DNA of 64,000 nt from an uncultured Microbacterium sp. (GTDB taxonomy: Bacteria > Actinomycetota > Actinomycetes > Actinomycetales > Microbacteriaceae), in contig NZ_FLQR01000006.1 in NCBI RefSeq assembly GCF_900078385.1, forward strand, positions 1 to 64,000, given 5' to 3'. A program made the translations under genes and the position numbers. Below, piece after piece: positions 39,417-47,878 of this stretch. The notes below the pieces were generated by a model, which did not search any database, was not told the DNA's origin, and saw nothing but the letters and a program-made list of their open reading frames with translations. Position 1 is the first letter of the stretch; every line of letters starts with the position of its first letter.

Positions 39417-40040
39417 TCAGGCGCGGACGGCGAATCCGCCGGTCCAGGCGACCTGCTCGCGGACGGCGAGCACCATCTGCAGGAATCCGACCGCCTCCAG
39501 CTCCCGTGCGCGCGAGAGTCCGCCCGCGTCGGCGACCGTGACGCCACCGGCCGAGATGACCTCGGTCAGCTGCGTCTTCGCCGCGTCGTCGTCGCCGGCG
39601 ATCACGACGGTCGTCGGCACACCGCCGACCTCGCCGGAGAAGAGCGTGGCGGCGAAGTTGGTGTTGAATGCCTTGACGACCTTCGCGCCAGGCAGTGCCT
39701 GCTGCAGTTCCGCCGCCGCCGAAGAGTCGGCGGGAACCGTGAGGCCGTCGAAGGTCGCGAAGTCGACGGGGTTCGTCACATCGATGACCGTCTTGCCCTC
39801 GAGCTGCGCGCCGTACGTCGATGCGACGTCGGCGAGCGCGGGGTAGGGCAGCGCCAGGACGACGATGTCGCCGGTCAGCGCGTCGCCGAAGGCCGCGGCG
39901 CTTCCGTCGACCTGCGCGGCGAGCTGCTGCGCCTTCGCGGCGTCGCGGGCGACGATCTGCACGGACGCCCCGCCCTTCGCCGAGATGCTCGCGATCGCCG
40001 AGCCCATGTTGCCGGTTCCGATGACGGAGATGTTTGCCAT
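39417..40040 (-). CDS. F420-dependent NADP oxidoreductase-like protein
   Basis: This 207-residue protein has the nucleotide-binding start SVIGTGNMGSAIA (about 4-16), VLALPYPAL and VIDVTNPVDF, and the C-terminal GLSRARELEAVGFLQM pattern of the NADPH-dependent F420 reductase family (COG2085 type). Whether it uses F420 is unknown. The ATG at 40040 is supported by family alignment and by GAGG upstream. Two GTTGCA/GTTGTA-type palindromes lie between it and the divergent marR-type gene, so that regulator probably represses it. Confidence 0.88.
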   Translation of the reverse strand: MANISVIGTGNMGSAIASISAKGGASVQIVARDAAKAQQLAAQVDGSAAAFGDALTGDIVVLALPYPALADVASTYGAQLEGKTVIDVTNPVDFATFDGLTVPADSSAAAELQQALPGAKVVKAFNTNFAATLFSGEVGGVPTTVVIAGDDDAAKTQLTEVISAGGVTVADAGGLSRARELEAVGFLQMVLAVREQVAWTGGFAVRA

Positions 40041-40066
40041 GATGTCGTCCTCCACAGAGATAGAAG

Positions 40067-40080
40067 GTTGCAGTTGCAAC
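40067..40080. promoter_or_regulatory. MarR operator site A
   Basis: GTTGCA-GT-TGCAAC, perfect 6-bp arms, between the F420-reductase-like gene and the marR-type gene. Confidence 0.75.
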
Positions 40081-40096
40081 TAATTAATCCAACTTG

Positions 40097-40110
40097 GTTG
40101 TAGCTGCATC
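40097..40110. promoter_or_regulatory. MarR operator site B
   Basis: GTTGTA-GC-TGCATC, an imperfect copy 30 bp from site A (three helical turns), 28 bases ahead of the marR-type start codon. Confidence 0.65.
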
Positions 40111-40137
40111 TATTCCCGTCGATAGACTCGGACGGTC

Positions 40138-40641
40138 ATGGCCTACCAGGTTCCCCGGATGGATGCGCTCGAGTCCCGAGCGTGGCTCGCGCTCGTGTGG
40201 ACGGCGGAGCTGCTGCCGGCTGCCCTCGACGCCCAGCTGCAGGCCGACTCGGGCATCACGCACTTCGAGTTCATGGTGCTGAGCACCCTGCAGCAGGCCA
40301 ACGGCGTGTCGCTGCGCACGAAGGACCTCGCGGCGGCGGTGAACGCGACGATGCCGCGTCTGTCCCGCGTGGTCGGAAAACTCGCGGAGCGCGGACTCGT
40401 CGAACGGCTCGGCGGCGACGGCGACGCCCGCGTCGTCAACGTGCACCTCACGACCGCGGGGCGCCGGGAACTCGTCCGCGCCGTCCCCGCGCATATCGCC
40501 CTGGTGAAGCAGCTCGTCATCGACCGCCTGTCCCCTGCGGAGCTGCAGGCGCTGGTCGGCGTCCTGGAGCCGCTCGTCGACCGCCTCGACCCGCAGAATC
40601 GCGTCGGGTTCGCCGCCTCTGAGCGCGCATCGTCGAGCTGA
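40138..40641 (+). CDS. MarR family regulator of the dioxygenase/hydrolase cluster
   Basis: This 167-residue winged-helix protein has HFEFMVLSTLQQANG, recognition region RTKDLAAAVNATMPRLSRVVGKLAERGLV (about 60-88) and the wing DGDARVVNVHLT. Two palindromes stand directly upstream, and a third, matching one lies in front of the CatE/MhqO-like gene at 42325. The simplest reading is a repressor of itself, the F420-reductase-like gene and the dioxygenase operon. Given those targets, a quinone or catechol signal is likely. No conserved redox cysteine is present, so ligand binding is more likely than thiol oxidation. Confidence 0.9.
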   Translation: MAYQVPRMDALESRAWLALVWTAELLPAALDAQLQADSGITHFEFMVLSTLQQANGVSLRTKDLAAAVNATMPRLSRVVGKLAERGLVERLGGDGDARVVNVHLTTAGRRELVRAVPAHIALVKQLVIDRLSPAELQALVGVLEPLVDRLDPQNRVGFAASERASSS

Positions 40642-40653
40642 CTCAGCCCGTCA

Positions 40654-40740
40654 TCAGCACGGATCGCCCGCCCCGTATGCACGGCGCGTGAGCTCGCCGA
40701 ACGTGCAGATGCCGATCTCGAAGGCCGTCGCGGCCGTCAT
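40654..40740 (-). pseudogene. 28-residue relic of an LLM flavin-dependent oxidoreductase
   Basis: The ATG at 40740 overlaps the hydrolase stop (ATGA) as in an intact operon. It encodes MTAATAFEIGICTFGELT, the typical start of full-length (about 340-residue) LLM oxidoreductases. After 18 residues the sequence turns into unrelated RRAYGAGDPC and stops. The rest of the gene has been deleted, leaving an operon one gene shorter. Confidence 0.75.
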
Positions 40741-41366
40741 CGCCCGGCGGCCGCGAGCTGCTGCGCCAGGAACTCCCGCACGTCGGCCAGTTCGCGCGCG
40801 TCGATGCCGTGCGCGAGGCCCGGATACCGGCGGGCGGTGGCCGTGGTGTGGGCGTCGAGCCAGGTCTCGGTGCGCGCGACGGCCGCCGCCGCGATGACCC
40901 GGTCCTCCTCGCCGCGCCCAGAGAACACGGCGGGGAGCGTCCGCGTCAGTGCCGCGTCGGCGGGCTGGGGAGCCGCCTGGACGAAGCCGCCGAGGATGAC
41001 CGGCGCGAGGACGCGGTCCGGTGCGGTGCGCAGGAGCTGGGATGCCATCAGGCCGCCCTGCGAGAACCCGATCGGGATCACCCGGGTCGAGGCGGGGAGC
41101 TCCTCGTCCACCCACGCCCAGATGGCGTCGGTCGCGGCCGCCACCGGCGCCGGGTCGGGGTTCCCGGGCTCGGTGATGCGGAACCAGGCGTGCGCCCCGG
41201 GGCCGAGCGCGATCGGGGCGCGCAGCGATGCCCACGGCAGCCCCGGCGGCAGTGCGGACACCAGCGCGAGGAGATCCCGCTCGTCGGACCCGTAGCCGTG
41301 CAGGAAGACGGCGACGGCGGGATCGGCGGAGTCCGCCCATTCGGGAGAGGCGACGGCGTGCAGCAT
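40737..41366 (-). CDS. Alpha/beta hydrolase, phospholipase/carboxylesterase (MhqD-like)
   Basis: This 209-residue serine hydrolase has FLHGYGSDERDLLAL near the N-terminus, nucleophile Ser102 in GFSQGG, acid Asp155 in GEEDRVI and His186 in GLAHGID. It resembles the MhqD-type esterases found in quinone-responsive operons. Its start codon shares a base with the stop of the dioxygenase gene (TGATG), so the two are coupled. It may hydrolyse an ester product of ring cleavage or a quinone conjugate; this is inference. Confidence 0.9.
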   Translation of the reverse strand: MLHAVASPEWADSADPAVAVFLHGYGSDERDLLALVSALPPGLPWASLRAPIALGPGAHAWFRITEPGNPDPAPVAAATDAIWAWVDEELPASTRVIPIGFSQGGLMASQLLRTAPDRVLAPVILGGFVQAAPQPADAALTRTLPAVFSGRGEEDRVIAAAAVARTETWLDAHTTATARRYPGLAHGIDARELADVREFLAQQLAAAGR

Positions 41367-42292
41367 CAGCGCGCGAGGATGTCGTCGACGCCGTCGCCGG
41401 GGAGCGCCACCGTGACCTGCGTGTCCCACGGGTCGGAGAGGACGATGCGGCGTCCGTCGTCCGCGAAGGCGAGCTTGTGGTGCGTGAGGCGCGCCGCGAG
41501 GGCATCGAGGTCATCGCGGGTCGGGACCGTGATCGCGACATTGCCGAGCCCCAGGCTCGCGGCGCGCGGCCCCGCCCCGCCGCTGTTCCACGTGTTCATG
41601 GCGACGTGGTGGTGGTAGCCGCCGGCGGACGCGAAGAGGGCGCCCGGGTAGGTGGCGACGGTCACCTCGAAGCCGAGTGCGTCGACGTAGAAGGCTCGGG
41701 CGGTGCGGATGTCGCCCACCTGAAGGTGTACGTGCCCGACGATGCCGCCGGCCTCGGCGACGCCCGCCACGGCGGCATCGCTCAGGTGCCGCTGGAGGTA
41801 CTCGTTGGGGTCGAGGTAGAGCGTCGACATCTGCAGCTCGCCGTTCACGTACTGCCACGCGTCGCGGGCGCGGTCGACGTACAGCTCGATGCCGTTGCCC
41901 TCCGGGTCGGTGAAGTAGAAGGCCTCGCTCACGAGGTGGTCGCTCGACCCGGTGAAGCGGCTGCGCGGGTCCTGCGCGGCGCGGAGCACCGTCGCGGCGA
42001 GCGCGGCCGCGTCGTCGAACAGGAACGCGGTGTGGAAGAGGCCCGCCTGCCGCGGGTCCACCGCCGGGAGCGCGGGCGTGCTGATGAGCCGCACCATCGG
42101 GGTGTCGCCGCGACCGAGCACGCGGTGCACCTCGGGGCCCCGGGCGCGCTCCTCGAGCGGCGTGAGCGCCAGCGCTCCGGCGTAGTAGGAGGACATCAGC
42201 TCGAGATCGCCGACGCGGAGCGTGACGGCATCCATCCCGGTCTGCGGGTTGAGGATGCGGTCGGGTGTCGACGTGGTCTGCGGGTTCGTCAT
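41366..42292 (-). CDS. VOC family ring-cleaving dioxygenase (CatE/MhqO-like)
   Basis: This 308-residue protein is made of two vicinal-oxygen-chelate modules: residues 15-150 with FHTAFLF and FYFTDPEGNGIELYVDR, and 185-300 with VGHVHLQVGD and GYHHHVAMNTW. The metal ligands fit His86-His-Glu type sites of extradiol dioxygenases such as CatE, which open catechol rings. The MarR palindrome lies 33 bases ahead of its ATG. With the coupled hydrolase it forms a likely catechol/quinone detoxification operon. Confidence 0.88.
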   Translation of the reverse strand: MTNPQTTSTPDRILNPQTGMDAVTLRVGDLELMSSYYAGALALTPLEERARGPEVHRVLGRGDTPMVRLISTPALPAVDPRQAGLFHTAFLFDDAAALAATVLRAAQDPRSRFTGSSDHLVSEAFYFTDPEGNGIELYVDRARDAWQYVNGELQMSTLYLDPNEYLQRHLSDAAVAGVAEAGGIVGHVHLQVGDIRTARAFYVDALGFEVTVATYPGALFASAGGYHHHVAMNTWNSGGAGPRAASLGLGNVAITVPTRDDLDALAARLTHHKLAFADDGRRIVLSDPWDTQVTVALPGDGVDDILAR

Positions 42293-42324
42293 GGCGGTCT
42301 CCGGGAGTGCGGCGAATGTCTTCT

Positions 42325-42338
42325 GTTGTATCTACAAC
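42325..42338. promoter_or_regulatory. MarR operator site C
   Basis: GTTGTA-TC-TACAAC, a perfect palindrome of the same GTTGYA-NN-TRCAAC type as sites A and B, in front of the dioxygenase gene. Confidence 0.8.
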
Positions 42339-42387
42339 TTCATGGTCGGCGAATTCATTCCCGCGCCGCGCGGCGGCCTGAGACGCG

Positions 42388-42938
42388 TCAGTCCGAGATC
42401 AGCGTGCCGCCGTCGATCACGATGTTCTGCCCCGTCACGAACGCGCCGGCGGCCGACGCCAGCCAGACGACCGCGCCCGCGACCTCGGCGGGCGTGCCGA
42501 ACCGCCCGAGCGGCGTCTTCGCCAGCCGCACGGGAGCCGCGTCGGCGTCGTCGGTGATCGGACGCGCGAAATCGGTGGCGATCACGCCGGGCGAGATCGC
42601 GTTCGCGCGAATGCCCCGACTCCCCCATTGGACGGCGAGATTCCGTGCGATCTGCGCATTGGCGGCCTTGCTGACCCCGTAGCCCGTGAGGATGCGGTTG
42701 CCGCGCAGGCCGGCGATGCTCGACATCACGACGAACGATCCACCCCCGGTGTCCGCCATCACCGGGAGGGCGATGTCCGCGAGGCGGGCGACCGAACGCA
42801 CATGCAGGGACAGCATCCGCTCCAGCGTCTCATCGTGATCGGTCGCGTTCGGATCATCCAGTGCAGCCCCGGCGTTGGCGACGACCGTGTCGATCCGCCC
42901 CCAGCGACGGACGGCGCCGTGGAGGAGCGAGCGGAGCT
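42388..42938 (-). pseudogene. 5'-truncated SDR gene (C-terminal 180 residues)
   Basis: From about residue LLHGAVRRWGRIDTVVANAG to the end IVIDGGTLISD this is a classical SDR, including the NAG motif, catalytic Tyr/Lys in GYGVSKAANAQ and the C-terminal GxNIxIDGG. The N-terminal cofactor-binding TGxxxGIG part is missing. Upstream, the frame runs into alpha-L-rhamnosidase sequence in another frame. It cannot bind NAD(P) as it stands. Confidence 0.85.
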
Positions 42939-44172
42939 CTCGCCGTCCGGATCGCCGGCGAGCGTGTAGACGTCCGTCTGGTCCTTGTTCGGGCCGACGA
43001 TGTTGTGGAAGTAGTTGCCGTGCCGATCGAGGACCTCGGAGTGTTCGAGGCGGACGACGTGCCCGCGGCCACCCCGCACCCGGAAGCGCACGCGCCCGGC
43101 GATGACCTGCCCGAAGTCGACGACGGTCTCGCCGGCGGGGGTGCGGATGATCTCCACGGCCGGCACCTCGAGCACGCGGCGCACGGGTTCGCCGACGAAC
43201 GGCACGAGCGATTGCTCGAGGTCGACTTCGGTCACGGGAGCCCATGCGGAGTCATCGAAGACGGCGGTGCTCCAGCCGTTCCAGTCGATCCGGGCGTCGT
43301 ATGCCTCACCGACCGCGAGGTCCGCATACCGGATGGGGCCCTCGGTCGACGAGACCGCCGACCCATCCGAGGCGATCGTCTGCGTCGTGCCGTCGGCGTA
43401 CTCGACCTCGAGCTGCCAGATCGCCTTCAGCCGGTCGCCGTAGCCCTTGCTCGCTCCGAGGATCCCGACGCGCCCGGCGTACCAGCCGTCCGACAAAACG
43501 ACGCCCAGCACGTTCTCGCCCAACGCCAGATGGTCGGTGACGTCGTAGGTCTGGAACGACAGGTGGATGTCGTAGCTCTCCACGCCGGGTGCGAACACCT
43601 CATCCGAGACCGGCTCGCCGTTGAGTTCGGCATGGTAGATGCCGTGGGCGGTGGCGTAGAGGCGGGCGCGTACGGGGTAGTGCGCGAGGTGGAACCGCTG
43701 TCGCAGGTAGGGCGCCGGCAGCAGTCGCTCCTCGGGCGGACTGTCGATGCGCAGGCTGAAGAGCTCGCGGAAGTCCGCCGCGCCGTCTTCTCTCACGGAG
43801 ACCTGCTCGGGCTCGATCCACCGCGCGCGCCAGTCATCGGCGCTCAGCAGCGTCGTCTCGAACGTGGACTCCGCCCCACGCGGTCGGATCGGCCGACGCG
43901 TTCGTCCAGCACCGCACCCGCCAGCGGTACGCGGTGGCCGTCTCCGCCTCGAAGCCGTCGAGCTCGACGAGCACGGAGTCGCGCGACTCGATCCGGCCGG
44001 AGCGACGCGCAGAGCCGCGGCCACCGACCGCCTCCACCTCCAGCTCGTACGCCGTCTGGATCAGATCGACCTTCGTCGTCGTGACCACCTGCCACGAGAA
44101 CCGCGGGCGCGCGGTCCACACGCCGAGCGGACGATCCAGCTGTTCGACGCGGAGGATTCCGAGTGCCGTCAC
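42939..44172 (-). pseudogene. 3'-truncated, frameshifted alpha-L-rhamnosidase (GH78)
   Basis: The N-terminal domains of a bacterial alpha-L-rhamnosidase are recognisable: LRVEQLDRPLGVWTARPRFSW, then RARWIEP, AHGIYHAELNGEPVSDEVFAPG and VVDFGQVIAGRVRFRVRG to TDVYTLAGDPDGE. The catalytic (alpha/alpha)6 barrel is absent because the sequence jumps into an SDR gene near 42938. A frame change is also needed near 43874-43877, at a GGGG run between TAWG and AESTFETT. The GTG at 44172 is the likely old start. Confidence 0.85.
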
Positions 44173-44291
44173 GACGCGTCCAATCCGGGTCGGGCGCCGA
44201 CGAGATCGTCCGCTCCCTCGAGATGATGTCGGGAGCAGCAGCGCCCTCCCCGTTCGAATCTGGGGCCGCGGCGCGCGTCATGGAAGGTGAC

Positions 44292-44322
44292 ATCCGCTAT
44301 CCGCACTATCGGATTCGCGGAT
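44292..44322. promoter_or_regulatory. Candidate fossil operator upstream of the rhamnosidase relic
   Basis: ATCCGC occurs at 44292-44297 and 44299-44304 and its inverse GCGGAT at 44317-44322. It lies in the 215-bp gap ahead of the decayed GH78 gene, where no intact gene is seen. It could be a leftover regulator site. Confidence 0.3.
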
Positions 44323-44343
44323 ACCGCGTCGCCCGGAACGACG

Positions 44344-44371
44344 AAGGACCGCAGATTCCTCTGCGGTCCTT
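44344..44371 (-). terminator. Hairpin terminator behind tRNA-Tyr
   Basis: A perfect 12-bp stem (44344-44355 with 44360-44371) with a TTCC loop lies 17 bases behind tRNA-Tyr. There is only a weak T run on the minus strand. Confidence 0.75.
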
Positions 44372-44387
44372 CTCGTCGTCCCCGTGG

Positions 44388-44469
44388 TGGCGAGTGAGGG
44401 ATTCGAACCCCCGAATGCAGTGCAGTCTGATTTACAGTCAGATCCCTTTGGCCGCTTGGGTAACTCGCC
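44388..44469 (-). tRNA. tRNA-Tyr (GTA)
   Basis: An 82-nt class II tRNA with acceptor GGCGAGT/ACTCGCC, anticodon GTA in CTGTAAA, a long variable arm and T arm GGGGGTTCGAATCCC. CCA is not fully encoded. It faces away from no gene in particular; the FBP-domain gene lies upstream on the same strand. Confidence 0.94.
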
Positions 44470-44542
44470 GGGTGCGCACCCGCCCGGCTTGTGCAGTCGA
44501 CCGGAGGCGCGATCAACCATATTACCTGCCGTGGCGAGGCAC

Positions 44543-45043
44543 TCAAACCACGCGGTCCGCCCCCGCGGCGACGCGCTCCACGAAGGACTCCACACGGCGC
44601 CGGGTGCCGTCGATGCGACGGTCGACGGAGGCCCGGATCTCGTTCGGAGCGAGCGGCGCGGCGAGCCGCACGTTCTCGTGGCAGGACAGGTCCGCGCAGA
44701 CGTAGGTGCCGACGCTGTCGCCGCGGATGCCGGCGTCCCCTGCCTTGCGGGCGGTGAACAGCGCGACCTGATCGCCGGGCTGCATCGTGTGGCAGATGTT
44801 GCACAGAGCGGGGCGGCCGTGGCCGGAGCCGTCGGTGGCCCGCAGGACGATCCCGGTGAGTCGGCCGTCGAGCTCCGTGAGCACGTAGCCGCGGCCGCGC
44901 GTGCGGGGGTCGCGCCAGGCGAGGAAGTCGAGGTGATCCCAGTCGACCAGGGCGAAGTCCACCGGAACGGCAAGCCGCTCCTGCTCCTCCGGCGACGCGT
45001 TGACGAGGGCCGCGCGTACCTGCTCTTCAGTCAGGGTCTGCAT
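44543..45043 (-). CDS. FBP-domain protein (FusB/EF-G-binding-like zinc finger)
   Basis: This 166-residue protein is of the FBP type, whose zinc-binding C-terminal domain occurs in the FusB/C proteins that bind elongation factor G. Four cysteines fit the zinc site: Cys81 and Cys84 in CNICHTMQ, and Cys116 and Cys121 in CADLSC. FusB proteins rescue EF-G from fusidic acid. Chromosomal actinobacterial members are little studied, so a role in translation or fusidic acid tolerance is only a possibility. Confidence 0.88.
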   Translation of the reverse strand: MQTLTEEQVRAALVNASPEEQERLAVPVDFALVDWDHLDFLAWRDPRTRGRGYVLTELDGRLTGIVLRATDGSGHGRPALCNICHTMQPGDQVALFTARKAGDAGIRGDSVGTYVCADLSCHENVRLAAPLAPNEIRASVDRRIDGTRRRVESFVERVAAGADRVV

Positions 45044-45120
45044 CCCGACAGTCTACGAACCCTCGGGCGGGCGGGGTCGGGTCGCGCCCGGGATGAGGGC
45101 TCCCGGCTAGAATCGGCGCC

Positions 45121-45609
45121 ATGGCTGACAGCTCCTTCGACATCGTGTCCAAGATCGACCGCCAGGAGGCGGACAACGCCCTCAACCAGGCCCGCAAGGA
45201 GGTCGAGCAGCGCTACGACTTCAAGGGCACCGACGCCGCCATCGAGTGGAGCGGCGAGGCCATCCTGATCAAGGCGAACACCGAGGAGCGGGCCAAGGCC
45301 GTGCTCGATGTCTTCCAGACCAAGCTCATCAAGCGCGGCATCTCGCTGAAGAGCCTCGAGACCGGCGACCCGGTCGCGGGCAGCAAGGAGTATCGGATCA
45401 CCTCCACGCTGAAGGAGGGGATCTCGCAGGAGATCGCGAAGAAGATCGGCAAGCTCCTCCGCGACGAGGGGCCGAAGTCGGTGAAGTCCCAGATCCAGGG
45501 CGACGAGCTGCGTGTGCAGTCCAAGAGCCGCGACGACCTGCAGGAAGTGCAGCGCCTGCTGAAGGCGGCCGACCTCGACGTCGACCTGCAGTTCGTCAAC
45601 TACCGCTAG
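45121..45609 (+). CDS. YajQ family nucleotide-binding protein
   Basis: This 162-residue protein matches YajQ at full length: [20 protein letters not shown] at the start, [14 protein letters not shown], and [21 protein letters not shown] near the end. YajQ proteins have two ferredoxin-like RNA-binding-type folds, and some bind cyclic di-GMP. The gene is divergent from the FBP gene and is followed by a secreted-protein gene. Confidence 0.95.
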   Translation: MADSSFDIVSKIDRQEADNALNQARKEVEQRYDFKGTDAAIEWSGEAILIKANTEERAKAVLDVFQTKLIKRGISLKSLETGDPVAGSKEYRITSTLKEGISQEIAKKIGKLLRDEGPKSVKSQIQGDELRVQSKSRDDLQEVQRLLKAADLDVDLQFVNYR

Positions 45610-45700
45610 CGCGGAGCGCGCCAGTAATCAAGCCTGTGCCGTCAGGCTGGGTGCTGACCTAATCTGGGGATCAGGTCTGGGGTGACCCCGGAGAGGGCGG

Positions 45701-47878
45701 ATGCGCGGAACGAAGAGCAGAATCGTCGGCTTGTCGATTGCCGGAGCGCTCGCGCTGTCGTTGGTCCCGCTGCCCGCGATGCCCGCCGACGCGACCTCTG
45801 GCGGCGCCGTGACGACGTCTCCCGCACCGACCGCGACACCGACCGCGACAGCGGAGCCTGCGGCGACGGCCACACCCACGCCGACGCCGACGCCGACGCC
45901 GACGGCGACGGCCGGCGACCTCCCGAAGCCGTTGCCCACCTCGTCCCCGCTTCCCGGCGACGAGGACCACGAGCACCTGGAGACCGACGGGCCGACGATG
46001 CCCCTCACGCGGGAGCTTCCGACGAGGACGGTCGACCCGGGCGTGCCGACCGTCCCGACAACGCGCCTGTCCAGCTCCTACGGGCCTCAGCCGGTCTTCC
46101 ACTTCCCGTGGGCGCCCGGCAAGCGCTGGGGCGCCAGTGGTCCGCACGCCGACAGCGACGGGATCCACGAGGGGGCCATCGACTTCGCCCCGCTCGGGTC
46201 GAGCACCACCGTCGTGCGCGCGGTCGCCGCCGGACAGGTGTACCGGGTGTCCTGCGCGGGTGGCTGGTTCCTCGGGATCGACCACGGCGGCGGATGGATG
46301 TCGGAGTACTACCACCTGCGGAGCGCGAACTCCGCGCTGGTCGGCAAGTGGGTGGAGGCGGGTGCCGCTCTGGGCTTGGCCGGCCAGACCCTTCCCTGTG
46401 GCGGAACACCCGGCTCGAGCCCTCACGTCCACCTCTCGATCCTCAACGAGGTCGTCGACGTTCCGAGCGGCAAGCGGCAGTACATCCCCGTGAGCGGCAT
46501 CCAGTTCGACCGTTACGAGCTCTACGACTCGAGCGGCGCGTACAACGGCGTGTGGCGCGACATGTCGGGGGCGCGGGTGCTGACCTCGGAGCGCGTGACG
46601 TGCTGCCTCACCGCATCCACGCGGATCGGCCCGTCCAGTCCGAAGGCGGTTCTTCCCGACGCCAACGGCAACGGCATCGACGACCGCGCCGAGGTCAACC
46701 CGTGGGACACGGATCTGAACAGCGATGGGCGAGCAGACATCGTCGCCTTCGACACCACGGGCGTCATGGTCAGCCGCAGCACCGGATCCGTGTTCACGAC
46801 CGCGACCCGGGCTCTGTCGAGCTTCGGCACCGAGACCGGATGGTCGACGTCGACGTCGCTGCGCACGGTGATGGATGTCACGGGCGACGGAGCACCGGAC
46901 ATCGTCGGATTCGGCGGTTCGGGGGTGTTCGTGGCCCGCGGCAACGGAAGTGGAGGCTTCGGGTCGCCCAGCCGATGGACGACCGCCTTCAGCGCGGGCT
47001 CCGGCTGGTCGCTGTCCGGGCACGTGCGCACCCTCGCCGACGTCAACGGCGACGGTCTGCGCGACATCATCGGCTTCGGCAAGTACGGCGTGTCCGTGTC
47101 GCTCAACACGGGTGGTGCGTTCGGGGCGCCGCGCCGGTGGTCGAACGCCATGGGAGGGGAGGCCGCAGGCTCCTGGGATACGACGCGTCATCAGCGGTTC
47201 GTGCGGGATGTCAACGGCGACGGCCGGGCCGATCTCATCGGCTTCGGCGCGTCGGGTGTGCAGGTCGCCCTCAGCACGGGCGACGGGTTCGCCGCGCCGA
47301 GGTCGTGGAGCGCGGCATTCGGACTCGATCGGGGCTGGCGCGTGGATGTGACCCCCCGACAGCTGACGGACATGAACGCCGACGGCCGACCCGATGTCGT
47401 CGGCTTCGGCCGCGACGGGGTGTACGTCGCCCTGAACACGGGCTCGTCCTTCGCCACCGCCCGCCGCTGGACCACGAGCTTCGGGCTGTCGTCCGGATCG
47501 CGGGGATGGCAGACGACCCGCGATCCGCGCGTCCTCGCCGACGTCAACGGCGACGGCAGGCCCGATATCGTCGGACTCCGCACGGGCGGCGCCTGGGTGG
47601 CGCGCAACACCGGGTCCGCTTTCACCTCAGCGGCACGGTGGACCACGGACTACGGATCGACGGAGTGGACCCTCGGCGTCATGCCGCGCGGCGTCGCCGA
47701 CGTCAACGGCGATGATCGCGCCGACATCGTGGGGTTTGCCCGTCACGGCGTCCACGTCGCCCTCAGCACCGGCAGCCGCTTCGGCGCTGCATCGCACTGG
47801 AACGCGCAGTACGGGTGGGGGAAGTCGACCGGCCACTGGCTCGTGCGAACCAAGCCCCGCGGGATCAACGCGGGCTGA
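45701..47878 (+). CDS. Secreted M23-like protein with seven FG-GAP/VCBS repeats
   Basis: This 725-residue secreted protein has a signal peptide (cut near residue 31) and a Thr/Pro linker (about 40-70) with TPTPTPTP. A LytM-like domain follows, with IHEGAIDFAP, GIDHGGGWMSEYYHL and HVHLSI (about 160-250). The C-terminal 380 residues hold seven calcium-type DxNxDG units (DLNSDGRAD through DVNGDDRAD), spaced about 55 residues. This fits a seven-bladed integrin-like propeller. The zinc-site residues HEG...D, H and HVH fit an M23 peptidase, but activity is unproven. It probably acts on peptidoglycan or binds surface glycans outside the cell. Confidence 0.88.
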   Translation: MRGTKSRIVGLSIAGALALSLVPLPAMPADATSGGAVTTSPAPTATPTATAEPAATATPTPTPTPTPTATAGDLPKPLPTSSPLPGDEDHEHLETDGPTMPLTRELPTRTVDPGVPTVPTTRLSSSYGPQPVFHFPWAPGKRWGASGPHADSDGIHEGAIDFAPLGSSTTVVRAVAAGQVYRVSCAGGWFLGIDHGGGWMSEYYHLRSANSALVGKWVEAGAALGLAGQTLPCGGTPGSSPHVHLSILNEVVDVPSGKRQYIPVSGIQFDRYELYDSSGAYNGVWRDMSGARVLTSERVTCCLTASTRIGPSSPKAVLPDANGNGIDDRAEVNPWDTDLNSDGRADIVAFDTTGVMVSRSTGSVFTTATRALSSFGTETGWSTSTSLRTVMDVTGDGAPDIVGFGGSGVFVARGNGSGGFGSPSRWTTAFSAGSGWSLSGHVRTLADVNGDGLRDIIGFGKYGVSVSLNTGGAFGAPRRWSNAMGGEAAGSWDTTRHQRFVRDVNGDGRADLIGFGASGVQVALSTGDGFAAPRSWSAAFGLDRGWRVDVTPRQLTDMNADGRPDVVGFGRDGVYVALNTGSSFATARRWTTSFGLSSGSRGWQTTRDPRVLADVNGDGRPDIVGLRTGGAWVARNTGSAFTSAARWTTDYGSTEWTLGVMPRGVADVNGDDRADIVGFARHGVHVALSTGSRFGAASHWNAQYGWGKSTGHWLVRTKPRGINAG

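Noticed and set aside
44173..44387. Short frames in the gap ahead of the rhamnosidase relic
   Set aside because: No frame has a ribosome site or recognisable family; the gap looks like decayed regulatory DNA plus the tRNA-Tyr terminator.
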